A DNA stretch of 43,906 nucleotides, from positions 1,617,611 to 1,661,516 of the forward strand of contig CP091135.1 of assembly GCA_021582655.1 (NCBI GenBank), in the 5' to 3' direction. The notes beneath the pieces are model-generated. The model had not been told where the DNA came from. It searched no databases and was given only the letters and a program-made list of their open reading frames with translations. Source of the DNA: Nitrosomonas sp. Its GTDB lineage: Bacteria > Pseudomonadota > Gammaproteobacteria > Burkholderiales > Nitrosomonadaceae. Positions 8,648 to 16,507 of the stretch are shown one piece after another. How positions within the stretch are numbered: the first letter of the stretch is position 1; each line of letters starts with the position of its first letter. A program made the translations under genes and the position numbers.

Positions 8648-9250
8648 TTATAGGGCTTCAACCCCCTCTTCGGCCAGCATATCAACCAACGCGATCAAAG
8701 GCAGTCCAATCAATGCATTGGGATCATCCCCTGTCATACGCTCAATAAGAGCGATTCCCAGTCCTTCCGACTTTGCGCTGCCTGCACACTGAAACGGTTG
8801 TTCTTTTGACAAATAATGATGTATTTGCTGATCGCTGTAATTATTCCGGAATTTCACACAATTGGTTATCACTCGTAGCTGCAACCGATTGGTTATACTG
8901 TTCAGCAAACAGAGTGCCGTAAAAAACAACACTTCTTGACCGCGCACCAGCTTTAATTGCTCGGTAGCGTTGGAATAATTCAATGGCTTTCCCAATCTGT
9001 GCTTTCCTAACGATGCGACCTGATCGGAACCGATTATCAGTGCCTGAGGATAAAATTGAACTAACGATCGCGCCTTTAATTCCGCCAGTCGTACGGCCGT
9101 TTGCTGTGGTTTTTCATACTGCAAAGGAGATTCGTCAATCTCGGGCGCCGCCGTTTCAAAAGGGATTTGCAAACGCTGCAGCAATTCTTTGCGATAAATA
9201 GAACTCGATCCTAATACAATTTTCCGCGTAACTGATTGTGCTTTCAACAT
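8648..9250 (-). CDS. maf: Maf family nucleotide pyrophosphatase (YceF type)
   Basis: About 200 residues with [15 protein letters not shown] at the N-terminus, [16 protein letters not shown] (catalytic Asp region), and a late [12 protein letters not shown] segment. These mark the Maf fold; the GSDQ and next-to-yceD setting fit the YceF subfamily, which hydrolyses 7-methyl-GTP. It probably cleans damaged nucleotides. It is divergent from yceD, as in many proteobacteria. The start could be ATG 9250 or GTG 9271; with GTG the coding region would overlap the probable yceD promoter. Confidence 0.88.
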   Translation of the reverse strand: MLKAQSVTRKIVLGSSSIYRKELLQRLQIPFETAAPEIDESPLQYEKPQQTAVRLAELKARSLVQFYPQALIIGSDQVASLGKHRLGKPLNYSNATEQLKLVRGQEVLFFTALCLLNSITNRLQLRVITNCVKFRNNYSDQQIHHYLSKEQPFQCAGSAKSEGLGIALIERMTGDDPNALIGLPLIALVDMLAEEGVEAL

Positions 9251-9264
9251 GTCTTTGTGAATTT

Positions 9265-9291
9265 TTGACACTGAAAGTTAAAAACTATAAC
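9265..9291 (+). promoter_or_regulatory. probable sigma70 promoter for the yceD-fab cluster
   Basis: TTGACA at 9265-9270 and TATAAC at 9286-9291 are separated by 15 bases, slightly short of ideal. The start of transcription would fall near 9298, only about five bases before the yceD ATG, implying a very short leader. Confidence 0.45.
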
Positions 9292-9302
9292 ATGCGCGGC
9301 TT

Positions 9303-9821
9303 ATGCCTGTAAGAATTATAAAAGATCCATTGGAGTTCGTACGAAGTGCAAGTATTCGGCATGGTAAAATAGCTATCGTCGAGCTTACGCGTTTGCACGA
9401 TTACCTATTTAATAGCACCGGGGAGCTCGCATTCCAAGTGATGGGTCAAGTTGATGAAAATGAAAAACCGGGATTGCGACTTGAAGTCAGGGGGACGGTA
9501 CAACTCATCTGCCAGCGATGCCTTGATCAATTAACGCATCACATTGATATAAAATCTTATTTGATTTTGGCGCGCAATGAAATGGAATTACAGCTGGCGG
9601 ATACGGATGTTTCGATCGATGCAATTTTAGTCGTTCCGGAGTTGGATCTGTACGATTTGATCGAGGATGAAGTCATACTTGGCTTATCAATTTCCGCACG
9701 CCACACTAATAACGAATGCAGCATGCTTGACCCTGATCCGCAGAACAGACAGCACCTGATGAACAGCAACAATCAAACCGCAAATCCGTTTGCAGCTTTA
9801 GCATCTTTAAAAAAGCATTAA
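9303..9821 (+). CDS. yceD: YceD/DUF177 protein (23S rRNA accumulation factor)
   Basis: 172 residues of the DUF177 family, always found just upstream of rpmF. It contains the conserved CQRCLD segment and the acidic region EDEVILGLSISARH near the C-terminus. In E. coli and plants the family is needed for normal 23S rRNA levels; the mechanism is not settled. The gene order yceD-rpmF-plsX-fab is classic. The start at 9303 has no clear Shine-Dalgarno, in line with a very short leader from the promoter at 9265-9291. Confidence 0.9.
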   Translation: MPVRIIKDPLEFVRSASIRHGKIAIVELTRLHDYLFNSTGELAFQVMGQVDENEKPGLRLEVRGTVQLICQRCLDQLTHHIDIKSYLILARNEMELQLADTDVSIDAILVVPELDLYDLIEDEVILGLSISARHTNNECSMLDPDPQNRQHLMNSNNQTANPFAALASLKKH

Positions 9822-9844
9822 ATTTAAATTAAGGAGTTATTCAT

Positions 9845-10024
9845 ATGGCAGTACAACAAAATAAAAAATCACCTTCAAAGCGTGGTATGCATCGCTCTCA
9901 TGATTTTCTGACCAACCCGCCTCTGGCTGTTGAGCCGAGTACGGGCGAAGTACATTTGCGCCACCACATTAGCCCTAATGGCTATTATCGCGGAAGAAAA
10001 GTAATTCAAACGAAAAACGATTAA
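9845..10024 (+). CDS. rpmF: 50S ribosomal protein L32
   Basis: 59 residues starting [20 protein letters not shown] and ending with [15 protein letters not shown], the standard L32 sequence. It is the zinc-free form with no Cys pairs. A good AAGGAG (9831-9836) lies eight bases before ATG 9845. It follows yceD by 23 bases and precedes plsX by 56, so ribosome and lipid genes are probably transcribed together. Confidence 0.97.
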   Translation: MAVQQNKKSPSKRGMHRSHDFLTNPPLAVEPSTGEVHLRHHISPNGYYRGRKVIQTKND

Positions 10025-10080
10025 TCAATCTCAGCGTTCCATTCCGCGTCATTAGTTTTTTCGCGACAAGAGTACGATAA

Positions 10081-11121
10081 TTGGACGTTACTGTAGCAAT
10101 TGATTGCATGGGCGGCGATCATGGCCCTCATGTTACGGTGCCTGCTGCGCTTGAATTTGTGCGCAACGATTCGGAAGTCAATATTGTCCTGGTCGGTATC
10201 CCCGACGCGATCGAAGCAGAGCTGTCGGCTGCGAATACAAAAACCGGTCCCAGAATCCGGATACATCCGGCTAGCGAAGTGATCGGTATGGATGAATCGC
10301 CTGCAATCGCATTACGCAACAAAAAAGATTCTTCGATGCGCGTAGCCATTAATCTCGTTAAAACCGGAGAAGCTCAGGCTTGTATCAGCGCAGGTAACAC
10401 CGGCGCATTGTTGGCCACCTCTCGTTTTGTGCTTAAAACCATTACCGGTGTTGATCGCCCCGCGCTCGCCGTCGTACTGCCTACGATTTCCGGGCATACT
10501 TATGTTCTGGATCTTGGCGCCAATGTCGATTGCACAGCCGAACATCTGGTGCAATTCGGTATCATGGGCGCATCGCTGGTTTCTTCGATCGAGAACAAAC
10601 CGTCACCCAGTGTCGGATTGCTGAATATCGGCGAAGAGGAAATTAAGGGAAACGACACTGTCAAACAGGCGGCCGAATTGTTACGCAATAGCGGACTCAA
10701 TTTTTACGGTAATGTCGAAGGTACCGATATTTACAAAGGAACTACCGATGTCGTGGTTTGCGATGGATTTGTCGGCAATATCACGTTGAAAACATCGGAA
10801 GGATTGGCGCAGATGTTGGGCACTTATCTGCGCGAAGAATTTAATCGTAACCTCCTGACCCAATTAGCCGGCTTAATTGCAACACCCGTCCTTAAATCGT
10901 TTAAGCGAAGAGTGGATCACCGGCGTTATAATGGCGCAAGTTTTTTAGGTTTACGCGGTATCGTAATCAAAAGCCACGGCTCCGCGGACAAATATGCTTT
11001 CGGTTTCGCCATTAAACGGGCTGCGGATGAGGTACGCGGCGGTATGCTGCGGCGTATCAGCGAACGAGTCGCGGAATTTTCCCGGCACACGCCAACCTCT
11101 TTTAAAGAAGGCGACAAGTAA
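10081..11121 (+). CDS. plsX: phosphate acyltransferase PlsX
   Basis: 346 residues. PlsX transfers acyl groups from acyl-ACP to phosphate, giving acyl-phosphate for PlsY at the first step of phospholipid synthesis. The N-terminal [12 protein letters not shown], the central [13 protein letters not shown] and later [14 protein letters not shown] are family signatures. The best start is TTG at 10081, placing [12 protein letters not shown] at the N-terminus; ATG codons are not available nearby in frame and the ribosome site is weak. The stop TAA shares its last A with the fabH ATG, indicating translational coupling. Confidence 0.95.
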   Translation: MDVTVAIDCMGGDHGPHVTVPAALEFVRNDSEVNIVLVGIPDAIEAELSAANTKTGPRIRIHPASEVIGMDESPAIALRNKKDSSMRVAINLVKTGEAQACISAGNTGALLATSRFVLKTITGVDRPALAVVLPTISGHTYVLDLGANVDCTAEHLVQFGIMGASLVSSIENKPSPSVGLLNIGEEEIKGNDTVKQAAELLRNSGLNFYGNVEGTDIYKGTTDVVVCDGFVGNITLKTSEGLAQMLGTYLREEFNRNLLTQLAGLIATPVLKSFKRRVDHRRYNGASFLGLRGIVIKSHGSADKYAFGFAIKRAADEVRGGMLRRISERVAEFSRHTPTSFKEGDK

Positions 11122-12077
11122 TGTATTCACGAATCACGGGTACCGGTAGCTATTTGCCGGAAAAAATATTAACCAATCTCGAGTTGGAAGATTTAGTCGA
11201 CACCAGTGACGAATGGATACGTACGCGTACCGGTATCACGCAGCGCCATATTGCACGGGAAGATCAAACCGCCAGTGATTTAGCCATGTACGCGTGTCAA
11301 AATGCCATGCAAGCTGCCGGCGTCACCCGCCAGGACATTGATCTGATCATCGTCGCCACCACTACGCCTGACATGATTTTTCCGAGTACCGCGTGCATTC
11401 TACAAAACAAGCTCGGCATTGAAAATTGTCCCGCATTTGACGTTCAGGCGGTTTGCAGCGGTTTCGTTTATGCATTGGCAACTGCGGACATGTTTGTAAG
11501 CTCCGGAAAATGCCGGAATGCTTTGGTTGTCGGCAGCGAGATCTATTCCAAAATCATCGATTGGAAAGATCGCAGCACTTGCGTATTATTCGGTGACGGA
11601 GCCGGTGCGGTGGTATTGTCCCAGAGCGAGCATCCGGGTATTTTATCAACGCATCTCCATGCCAGCGGCAGCTATAGCGATATTTTGTCCGCTCCCGGCA
11701 GTATCAGCGGCGGAAAAGTGCAAGGCAGCCCTTATATCAATATGGAAGGCAACACGGTTTTCAAATTTGCCGTCAAAGTCCTGGAAGAAGTAGTGCATGA
11801 AGCTATTGAAAAAAACAATCTACAATCAACCGATATCGATTGGCTGATTCCACATCAAGCCAACATTAGAATTATTCAATCCACCGCTAAAAAGCTCGGC
11901 TTGCCGATGGATAAAGTTATCGTATCCGTCGATAAACACGGCAATACCTCTGCCGCCTCTATTCCGCTTGCACTCGATATGGCGGTACGCGATGGTCGTA
12001 TCCAGAAAGATCAACTGGTACTCCTGGAAGGAGTGGGCGGCGGCTTTACATGGGGTGCAGTACTGCTGCGCTGGTGA
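11121..12077 (+). CDS. fabH: beta-ketoacyl-ACP synthase III
   Basis: 318 residues. It condenses acetyl-CoA with malonyl-ACP to begin type II fatty acid synthesis. The catalytic triad is visible: Cys112 in AVCSGF, His245 in PHQANIR and Asn275 in GNTSAAS. The length is standard. ATG overlaps the plsX stop by one base, and its own TGA overlaps the ATG of fabD at 12077, so plsX-fabH-fabD are tightly coupled. Confidence 0.97.
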   Translation: MYSRITGTGSYLPEKILTNLELEDLVDTSDEWIRTRTGITQRHIAREDQTASDLAMYACQNAMQAAGVTRQDIDLIIVATTTPDMIFPSTACILQNKLGIENCPAFDVQAVCSGFVYALATADMFVSSGKCRNALVVGSEIYSKIIDWKDRSTCVLFGDGAGAVVLSQSEHPGILSTHLHASGSYSDILSAPGSISGGKVQGSPYINMEGNTVFKFAVKVLEEVVHEAIEKNNLQSTDIDWLIPHQANIRIIQSTAKKLGLPMDKVIVSVDKHGNTSAASIPLALDMAVRDGRIQKDQLVLLEGVGGGFTWGAVLLRW

Positions 12078-13024
12078 TGATGGCATTTGCTTTCGTTTTT
12101 CCGGGACAGGGATCTCAATCCGTCGGCATGATGAACGGATATTCCGATTCACCCGTTATCGAACAAACTTTTACCGAGGCATCCGATGTACTCGGCCAAG
12201 ATCTCTGGGCGATGGTAAACCAGGGACCGGCGGAAGTATTGAATCAGACCATCAACACACAACCGCTGATGCTGACCGCAGGTGTAGCGGTTTATCGGGC
12301 ATGGTCAAGCTTAAGCGAGTTGCAACCGGTTATGCTGGCAGGCCACAGCTTAGGTGAGTATACCGCCCTTGTCGTGGCTGACGCGCTTAGCTTTTCTGAT
12401 GCACTAAAGCTTGTACGTTTTCGCGCACAAGCCATGCAGCAAGCTGTTCCGGAGGGCAGTGGCGGCATGGCCGCCATTTTAGGGTTGGACGATGAAATCG
12501 TGAAAGCGATTTGCCAGGAAGTAACACAGCACGGTGACAACCGTTTGGTCGAGCCCGCCAATTTCAATTCGCCCGGCCAGATTGTCATTGCTGGTCATAG
12601 GGATGCGGTACTCATCGCTATCGAGCAATGCCAGGCAAAAGGTGCTAAACGTGCCGTGATACTGCCAATGAGCATCCCATCACATTGCACTTTAATGAAT
12701 GCGGCCACCGAACCGATGCGTCAACAACTGGAAGCCATCGCATTTCAAAAACCCAGAATCCCTATTCTTCATAATGCGGATGTGCAGTCACATTCGGAGT
12801 CGGCATCACTCAAGGAAATACTGGTTCAGCAACTGATCAATCCGGTACGTTGGGTGGATACCGTCAAAGCGCTTACAACAACAGGGATCGCACACCTTAT
12901 CGAGTGCGGTCCCGGCAAGGTACTTATCGGATTGAACAAGCGCATCGTACCGAATGTGCAGCATCTTTCACTGACTGATGCTCAAACAATCGCACAAACA
13001 GCGGAACTACTAAGATCCGCATAG
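12077..13024 (+). CDS. fabD: malonyl-CoA:ACP transacylase
   Basis: 315 residues. It loads malonyl groups from CoA onto ACP. FPGQGSQSVGM is at the N-terminus and the active Ser91 lies in GHSLGEY; a His in IPSHCTLM completes the catalytic pair. The start is taken as ATG 12077, which overlaps the fabH stop (ATGA pattern); a second ATG follows immediately at 12080. It is followed by fabG after 50 bases. Confidence 0.96.
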   Translation: MMAFAFVFPGQGSQSVGMMNGYSDSPVIEQTFTEASDVLGQDLWAMVNQGPAEVLNQTINTQPLMLTAGVAVYRAWSSLSELQPVMLAGHSLGEYTALVVADALSFSDALKLVRFRAQAMQQAVPEGSGGMAAILGLDDEIVKAICQEVTQHGDNRLVEPANFNSPGQIVIAGHRDAVLIAIEQCQAKGAKRAVILPMSIPSHCTLMNAATEPMRQQLEAIAFQKPRIPILHNADVQSHSESASLKEILVQQLINPVRWVDTVKALTTTGIAHLIECGPGKVLIGLNKRIVPNVQHLSLTDAQTIAQTAELLRSA

Positions 13025-13074
13025 TGTTTATAAATCGCCGACAAAAATAATACGGTGTCGCATAGGAAACGAGC

Positions 13075-13812
13075 ATGGAAAATAAAATTGCACTGATAAC
13101 CGGTGCCAGCCGAGGAATTGGTCAAGCGATCGCGCTCAAATTAGGTCAGCTCGGTGCTATCGTCGTAGGTACGGCAACAACGAATGCCGGTGCGACGACA
13201 ATCAGTCAGTATCTGGAAAAAACGGAGACCAAAGGTACTGGAATCGCCCTGAATGTAAATGACGCCGATCAAATCGAGCAAGCTTTACACGCGGTACGTG
13301 GACAGTACGGCGAAATCGATATTCTCGTCAATAATGCGGGTATTACACGGGATAATTTACTCATTCGGATGAAAGATGGCGAGTGGGATGAAATTATGGA
13401 AACTGATTTAAAATCGGTTTTTCGATTGAGCCGGGCTGTTTTGCGCCCGATGATGAAAGCGCGCTATGGACGCATCATCAATATTTCCTCAGTAGTCGGC
13501 GCAATGGGAAATTCGGGCCAATCGAATTATGCTGCAGCCAAAGCCGGCATGTTCGGTTTTAGTAAATCCCTGGCACGGGAAGTCGGCAGTCGTAACATAA
13601 CCGTCAATTGTGTAGCGCCCGGATTTATCGATACCGACATGACACGCGTTCTGCCGGATGAACTCCAACAGAATTTAATTCAGCATGTCCCGCTGGGAAG
13701 GCTGGGTCGTCCCGAAGAAGTCGCATCGGCAGTAGCATTTCTGGCATCATCCGCCGCCGGATATATCACCGGAGCAGTGCTGCATGTCAACGGCGGCATG
13801 TACATGGAGTAA
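13075..13812 (+). CDS. fabG: 3-oxoacyl-ACP reductase
   Basis: 245 residues, short-chain dehydrogenase fold. It reduces 3-oxoacyl-ACP with NADPH. The cofactor motif TGASRGIG is at residues 9-16, NNAG near 86-89, and the catalytic Ser139, Tyr152 and Lys156 (YAAAK) are present. The C-terminus YITGAVLHVNGGMYM is typical of true FabG. It is placed between fabD and acpP. Confidence 0.96.
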   Translation: MENKIALITGASRGIGQAIALKLGQLGAIVVGTATTNAGATTISQYLEKTETKGTGIALNVNDADQIEQALHAVRGQYGEIDILVNNAGITRDNLLIRMKDGEWDEIMETDLKSVFRLSRAVLRPMMKARYGRIINISSVVGAMGNSGQSNYAAAKAGMFGFSKSLAREVGSRNITVNCVAPGFIDTDMTRVLPDELQQNLIQHVPLGRLGRPEEVASAVAFLASSAAGYITGAVLHVNGGMYME

Positions 13813-13865
13813 TAATCTTATCGGAACAATTATCTCCACAATCGGCGACATGTTTTTGTGTTGCG

Positions 13866-13871
13866 TATAAT
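13866..13871 (+). promoter_or_regulatory. probable -10 element upstream of acpP
   Basis: A perfect TATAAT lies 50 bases before the acpP start in the 110-base fabG-acpP gap. The -35 region is weak (GCGACA at 13845-13850, 15 bases away). An extra promoter here would fit the very high ACP levels cells need. Confidence 0.4.
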
Positions 13872-13922
13872 CAAAATTTGTTAGAATAATTAAGTTTTTC
13901 TTACCTGGAAAGGACCACGTCG

Positions 13923-14159
13923 ATGGAAAATATTGAACAACGTATCAAAAAAATCGTAGCCGAGCAACTTGGTGTCAACGAAGCGGATGTCAAAAACGAA
14001 TCATCATTTGTAAATGATCTAGGTGCCGATTCACTGGATACGGTTGAATTGGTAATGGCATTGGAAGAAGAATTCGATTGTCAGATCCCCGACGAGCAAG
14101 CTGAAAAAATCAATACCGTTCAAGAAGCCATTGATTACGTCACTGCGCATACCAATTAG
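13923..14159 (+). CDS. acpP: acyl carrier protein
   Basis: 78 residues, acidic. Ser37 in [10 protein letters not shown] is the phosphopantetheine attachment site. It carries the growing chain in fatty acid synthesis. The strong AAAGGA site (about 13910) precedes ATG 13923. The sequence is almost family consensus over the whole length. Confidence 0.98.
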   Translation: MENIEQRIKKIVAEQLGVNEADVKNESSFVNDLGADSLDTVELVMALEEEFDCQIPDEQAEKINTVQEAIDYVTAHTN

Positions 14160-14197
14160 TGTTTTACCTCTCATAAAGTAAACGGAATGGAGTTATT

Positions 14198-15439
14198 TTG
14201 TCCAAGCGCAAGATAGTTGTGACTGGACTTGGTATTGTTTCGCCCGTAGGAAACACGATATCAAGTGCATGGAAAAATATTGCAGAAGGTAAATCGGGTG
14301 TTACCCGGATTACGCGTTTCGATGCAACGGATTTTACTTCTCAAATTGCAGGAGAAGTGAAGGATTTCGATATTCATCAATATCTCTCCGTAAAAGAAGC
14401 TCGCCGTATGGATATTTTCATTCACTACGGCATGGCTGCTTCAATCCAAGCCGTCAAAGATGCTGGAATCGATGATATAGCACATCTGGATCCGGAACGG
14501 ATCGGTGTTAATATCGGCTCAGGCATCGGAGGATTGCCGATGATTGAAAATACCGATTCTGCGTATCATGCGGGCGGACCTCGCAAAATATCGCCCTTCT
14601 TTATTCCCAGTACGATTATCAACATGATTGCCGGAAATCTGTCCATCATGTACGGCTATAGAGGCCCTAATATCGCGATCGTCACGGCATGTACGACGGC
14701 TACTCACAGTATAGGCCATTCGGCCCGTATGATCGAATACGGTGATGCCGACATCATGGTCTGCGGTGGCGCCGAATCCTGTGTAACACCGCTTGCAATC
14801 GGCGGATTTTCCGCTGCTAAGGCGTTATCCTCTCATAATAGTTCACCTGAAACGGCAAGCCGACCATGGGATCAAGATCGCGATGGCTTCGTATTGGGTG
14901 AAGGTGCCGGAATCATGGTACTGGAAGAAATCGAACATGCAAAACGTCGGGGGGCGAAAATATATGCAGAACTGGCCGGGTTTGGCATGAGTGCGGATGC
15001 ATTTCATATGACAGCACCTTGCGATGACGGTGAAGGTGCAGCACGCTGTATGCTGAATGCGCTCAATAATGCAGAAATTAATACCGACGCTGTCGACTAT
15101 ATTAACGCACACGGCACGTCAACCCCGCTGGGCGATATCGCCGAAACGATTGCTGTCAAACGTTGTTTTGGTGATTATGCAAAAAAAATTGCGATCAGTT
15201 CGACAAAATCCATGACAGGTCACTTACTGGGCGCCGCCGGTGGTATTGAGGCAATTTTTTCAGCACTTGCAGTACACCACCAAATCGCGCCTCCCACGAT
15301 TAATCTCGTCAATCAAGATCCGCAATGCGACCTGGATTATGTTCCCAATATTGCCAGAGAAATGGATATCATCGTTGCCCTTTCAAACTCTTTCGGTTTC
15401 GGTGGAACAAACGGCACACTTGTTTTCCGTAAAATATAA
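14198..15439 (+). CDS. fabF: beta-ketoacyl-ACP synthase II
   Basis: 413 residues. It elongates acyl-ACP by condensation with malonyl-ACP. The catalytic residues are Cys165 (TACTTATHS), His305 (NAHGTSTP) and His342 (MTGHLLGAAG), with Lys337 nearby. The start is TTG at 14198 with GGAG five bases upstream; the sequence MSKRKIVVTGLGIVSP from this codon is the normal N-terminus. A TTG start can lower translation relative to acpP just upstream. Confidence 0.96.
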   Translation: MSKRKIVVTGLGIVSPVGNTISSAWKNIAEGKSGVTRITRFDATDFTSQIAGEVKDFDIHQYLSVKEARRMDIFIHYGMAASIQAVKDAGIDDIAHLDPERIGVNIGSGIGGLPMIENTDSAYHAGGPRKISPFFIPSTIINMIAGNLSIMYGYRGPNIAIVTACTTATHSIGHSARMIEYGDADIMVCGGAESCVTPLAIGGFSAAKALSSHNSSPETASRPWDQDRDGFVLGEGAGIMVLEEIEHAKRRGAKIYAELAGFGMSADAFHMTAPCDDGEGAARCMLNALNNAEINTDAVDYINAHGTSTPLGDIAETIAVKRCFGDYAKKIAISSTKSMTGHLLGAAGGIEAIFSALAVHHQIAPPTINLVNQDPQCDLDYVPNIAREMDIIVALSNSFGFGGTNGTLVFRKI

Positions 15440-15459
15440 ATTATTAAAACACTTGCAGC

Positions 15460-16455
15460 ATGCGAACGCTAAAACGCCTGTTTTTTCTCGGCGCGTTGTC
15501 TTTTATCCTTCTCACTGCATGGCTTTATTTGCATATCCATTCCAGCATCAACTTACCTTCGACACCTTATGAATTTTCCATCGAAACAGGCAGCAGTTTA
15601 AAGCAAGTTGCACAACAGCTCTCCGGCGCCGGTCTTTTTCCCACAAAGTGGTCGTTGATCATACTCGCACGTTACCGGGGTCAAGAATTGGCGATCAAAG
15701 CCGGGGATTACGAGATCTCCGAGCCAATGACGCAGATCGCGCTACTCGACTATCTTACGCAAGGCGATGCGAAATATCAGGAAATCACTTTCCCGGAAGG
15801 CTGGACTTTTATGCAACTGCAGCAAGCGCTTTACCAGCACCCTGCGATTCAAAATCATACTAACCGCTTAACCGAGCAAGAAATTCTACAAAGTATCGGC
15901 GCGGTAGAAACTGCCACGGAAGGTTTGTTTTTTCCCGATACTTACTTCTTTGTCAGAGGCAGCGAGGATATTGATATCCTGAAGCGTGCCTACCAAACCA
16001 TGCAAAAACATCTAAGGGTCGAGTGGGAAACACGTGCCGCATCACTACCGCTAAATACACCTTACGAAGCGCTTATCCTGGCATCGATTATCGAGAAAGA
16101 AACCGGTTTGGAAAAAGATCGCACCGAGATCGCCGGTGTTTTCATCAACCGATTGCGTAAGGGTATGCGATTACAAACCGATCCAACAGTAATTTACGGT
16201 ATACGCAATCAATTTGATGGTAACTTGCGCAAACGCGATTTACAAACGGACCACGACTATAACACTTATACACGAAACGGCTTGCCGCCTACACCCATCG
16301 CTCTGCCGGGACTTGCCTCCATACGTGCGGCATTGCATCCCGCTGAGACCGATTCGCTTTATTTCGTTGCGAAAGGTAATGGAGAATCACAATTCTCCAC
16401 CAACCTGTCAGATCATAATAAAGCTGTCCATCAATACCAAAAACAACAAAGATAA
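15460..16455 (+). CDS. mltG: endolytic murein transglycosylase MltG
   Basis: 331 residues: one N-terminal membrane helix (about residues 8-26), a LysM-like region (TGSSLKQVAQQLSGAGL), and the YceG catalytic domain with LASIIEKETG (catalytic Glu) and LQTDPTVIYG. MltG cuts nascent glycan strands and sets their length at the inner membrane. In many relatives it follows fabF/pabC and precedes tmk-holB; here neither pabC nor tmk-holB is adjacent, so the cluster has been cut or rearranged. Confidence 0.93.
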   Translation: MRTLKRLFFLGALSFILLTAWLYLHIHSSINLPSTPYEFSIETGSSLKQVAQQLSGAGLFPTKWSLIILARYRGQELAIKAGDYEISEPMTQIALLDYLTQGDAKYQEITFPEGWTFMQLQQALYQHPAIQNHTNRLTEQEILQSIGAVETATEGLFFPDTYFFVRGSEDIDILKRAYQTMQKHLRVEWETRAASLPLNTPYEALILASIIEKETGLEKDRTEIAGVFINRLRKGMRLQTDPTVIYGIRNQFDGNLRKRDLQTDHDYNTYTRNGLPPTPIALPGLASIRAALHPAETDSLYFVAKGNGESQFSTNLSDHNKAVHQYQKQQR

Positions 16456-16507
16456 TAATTATGCCACTCATTTTTACGCATCGTTACGCCCGTAGCCGTG
16501 GAACAAC

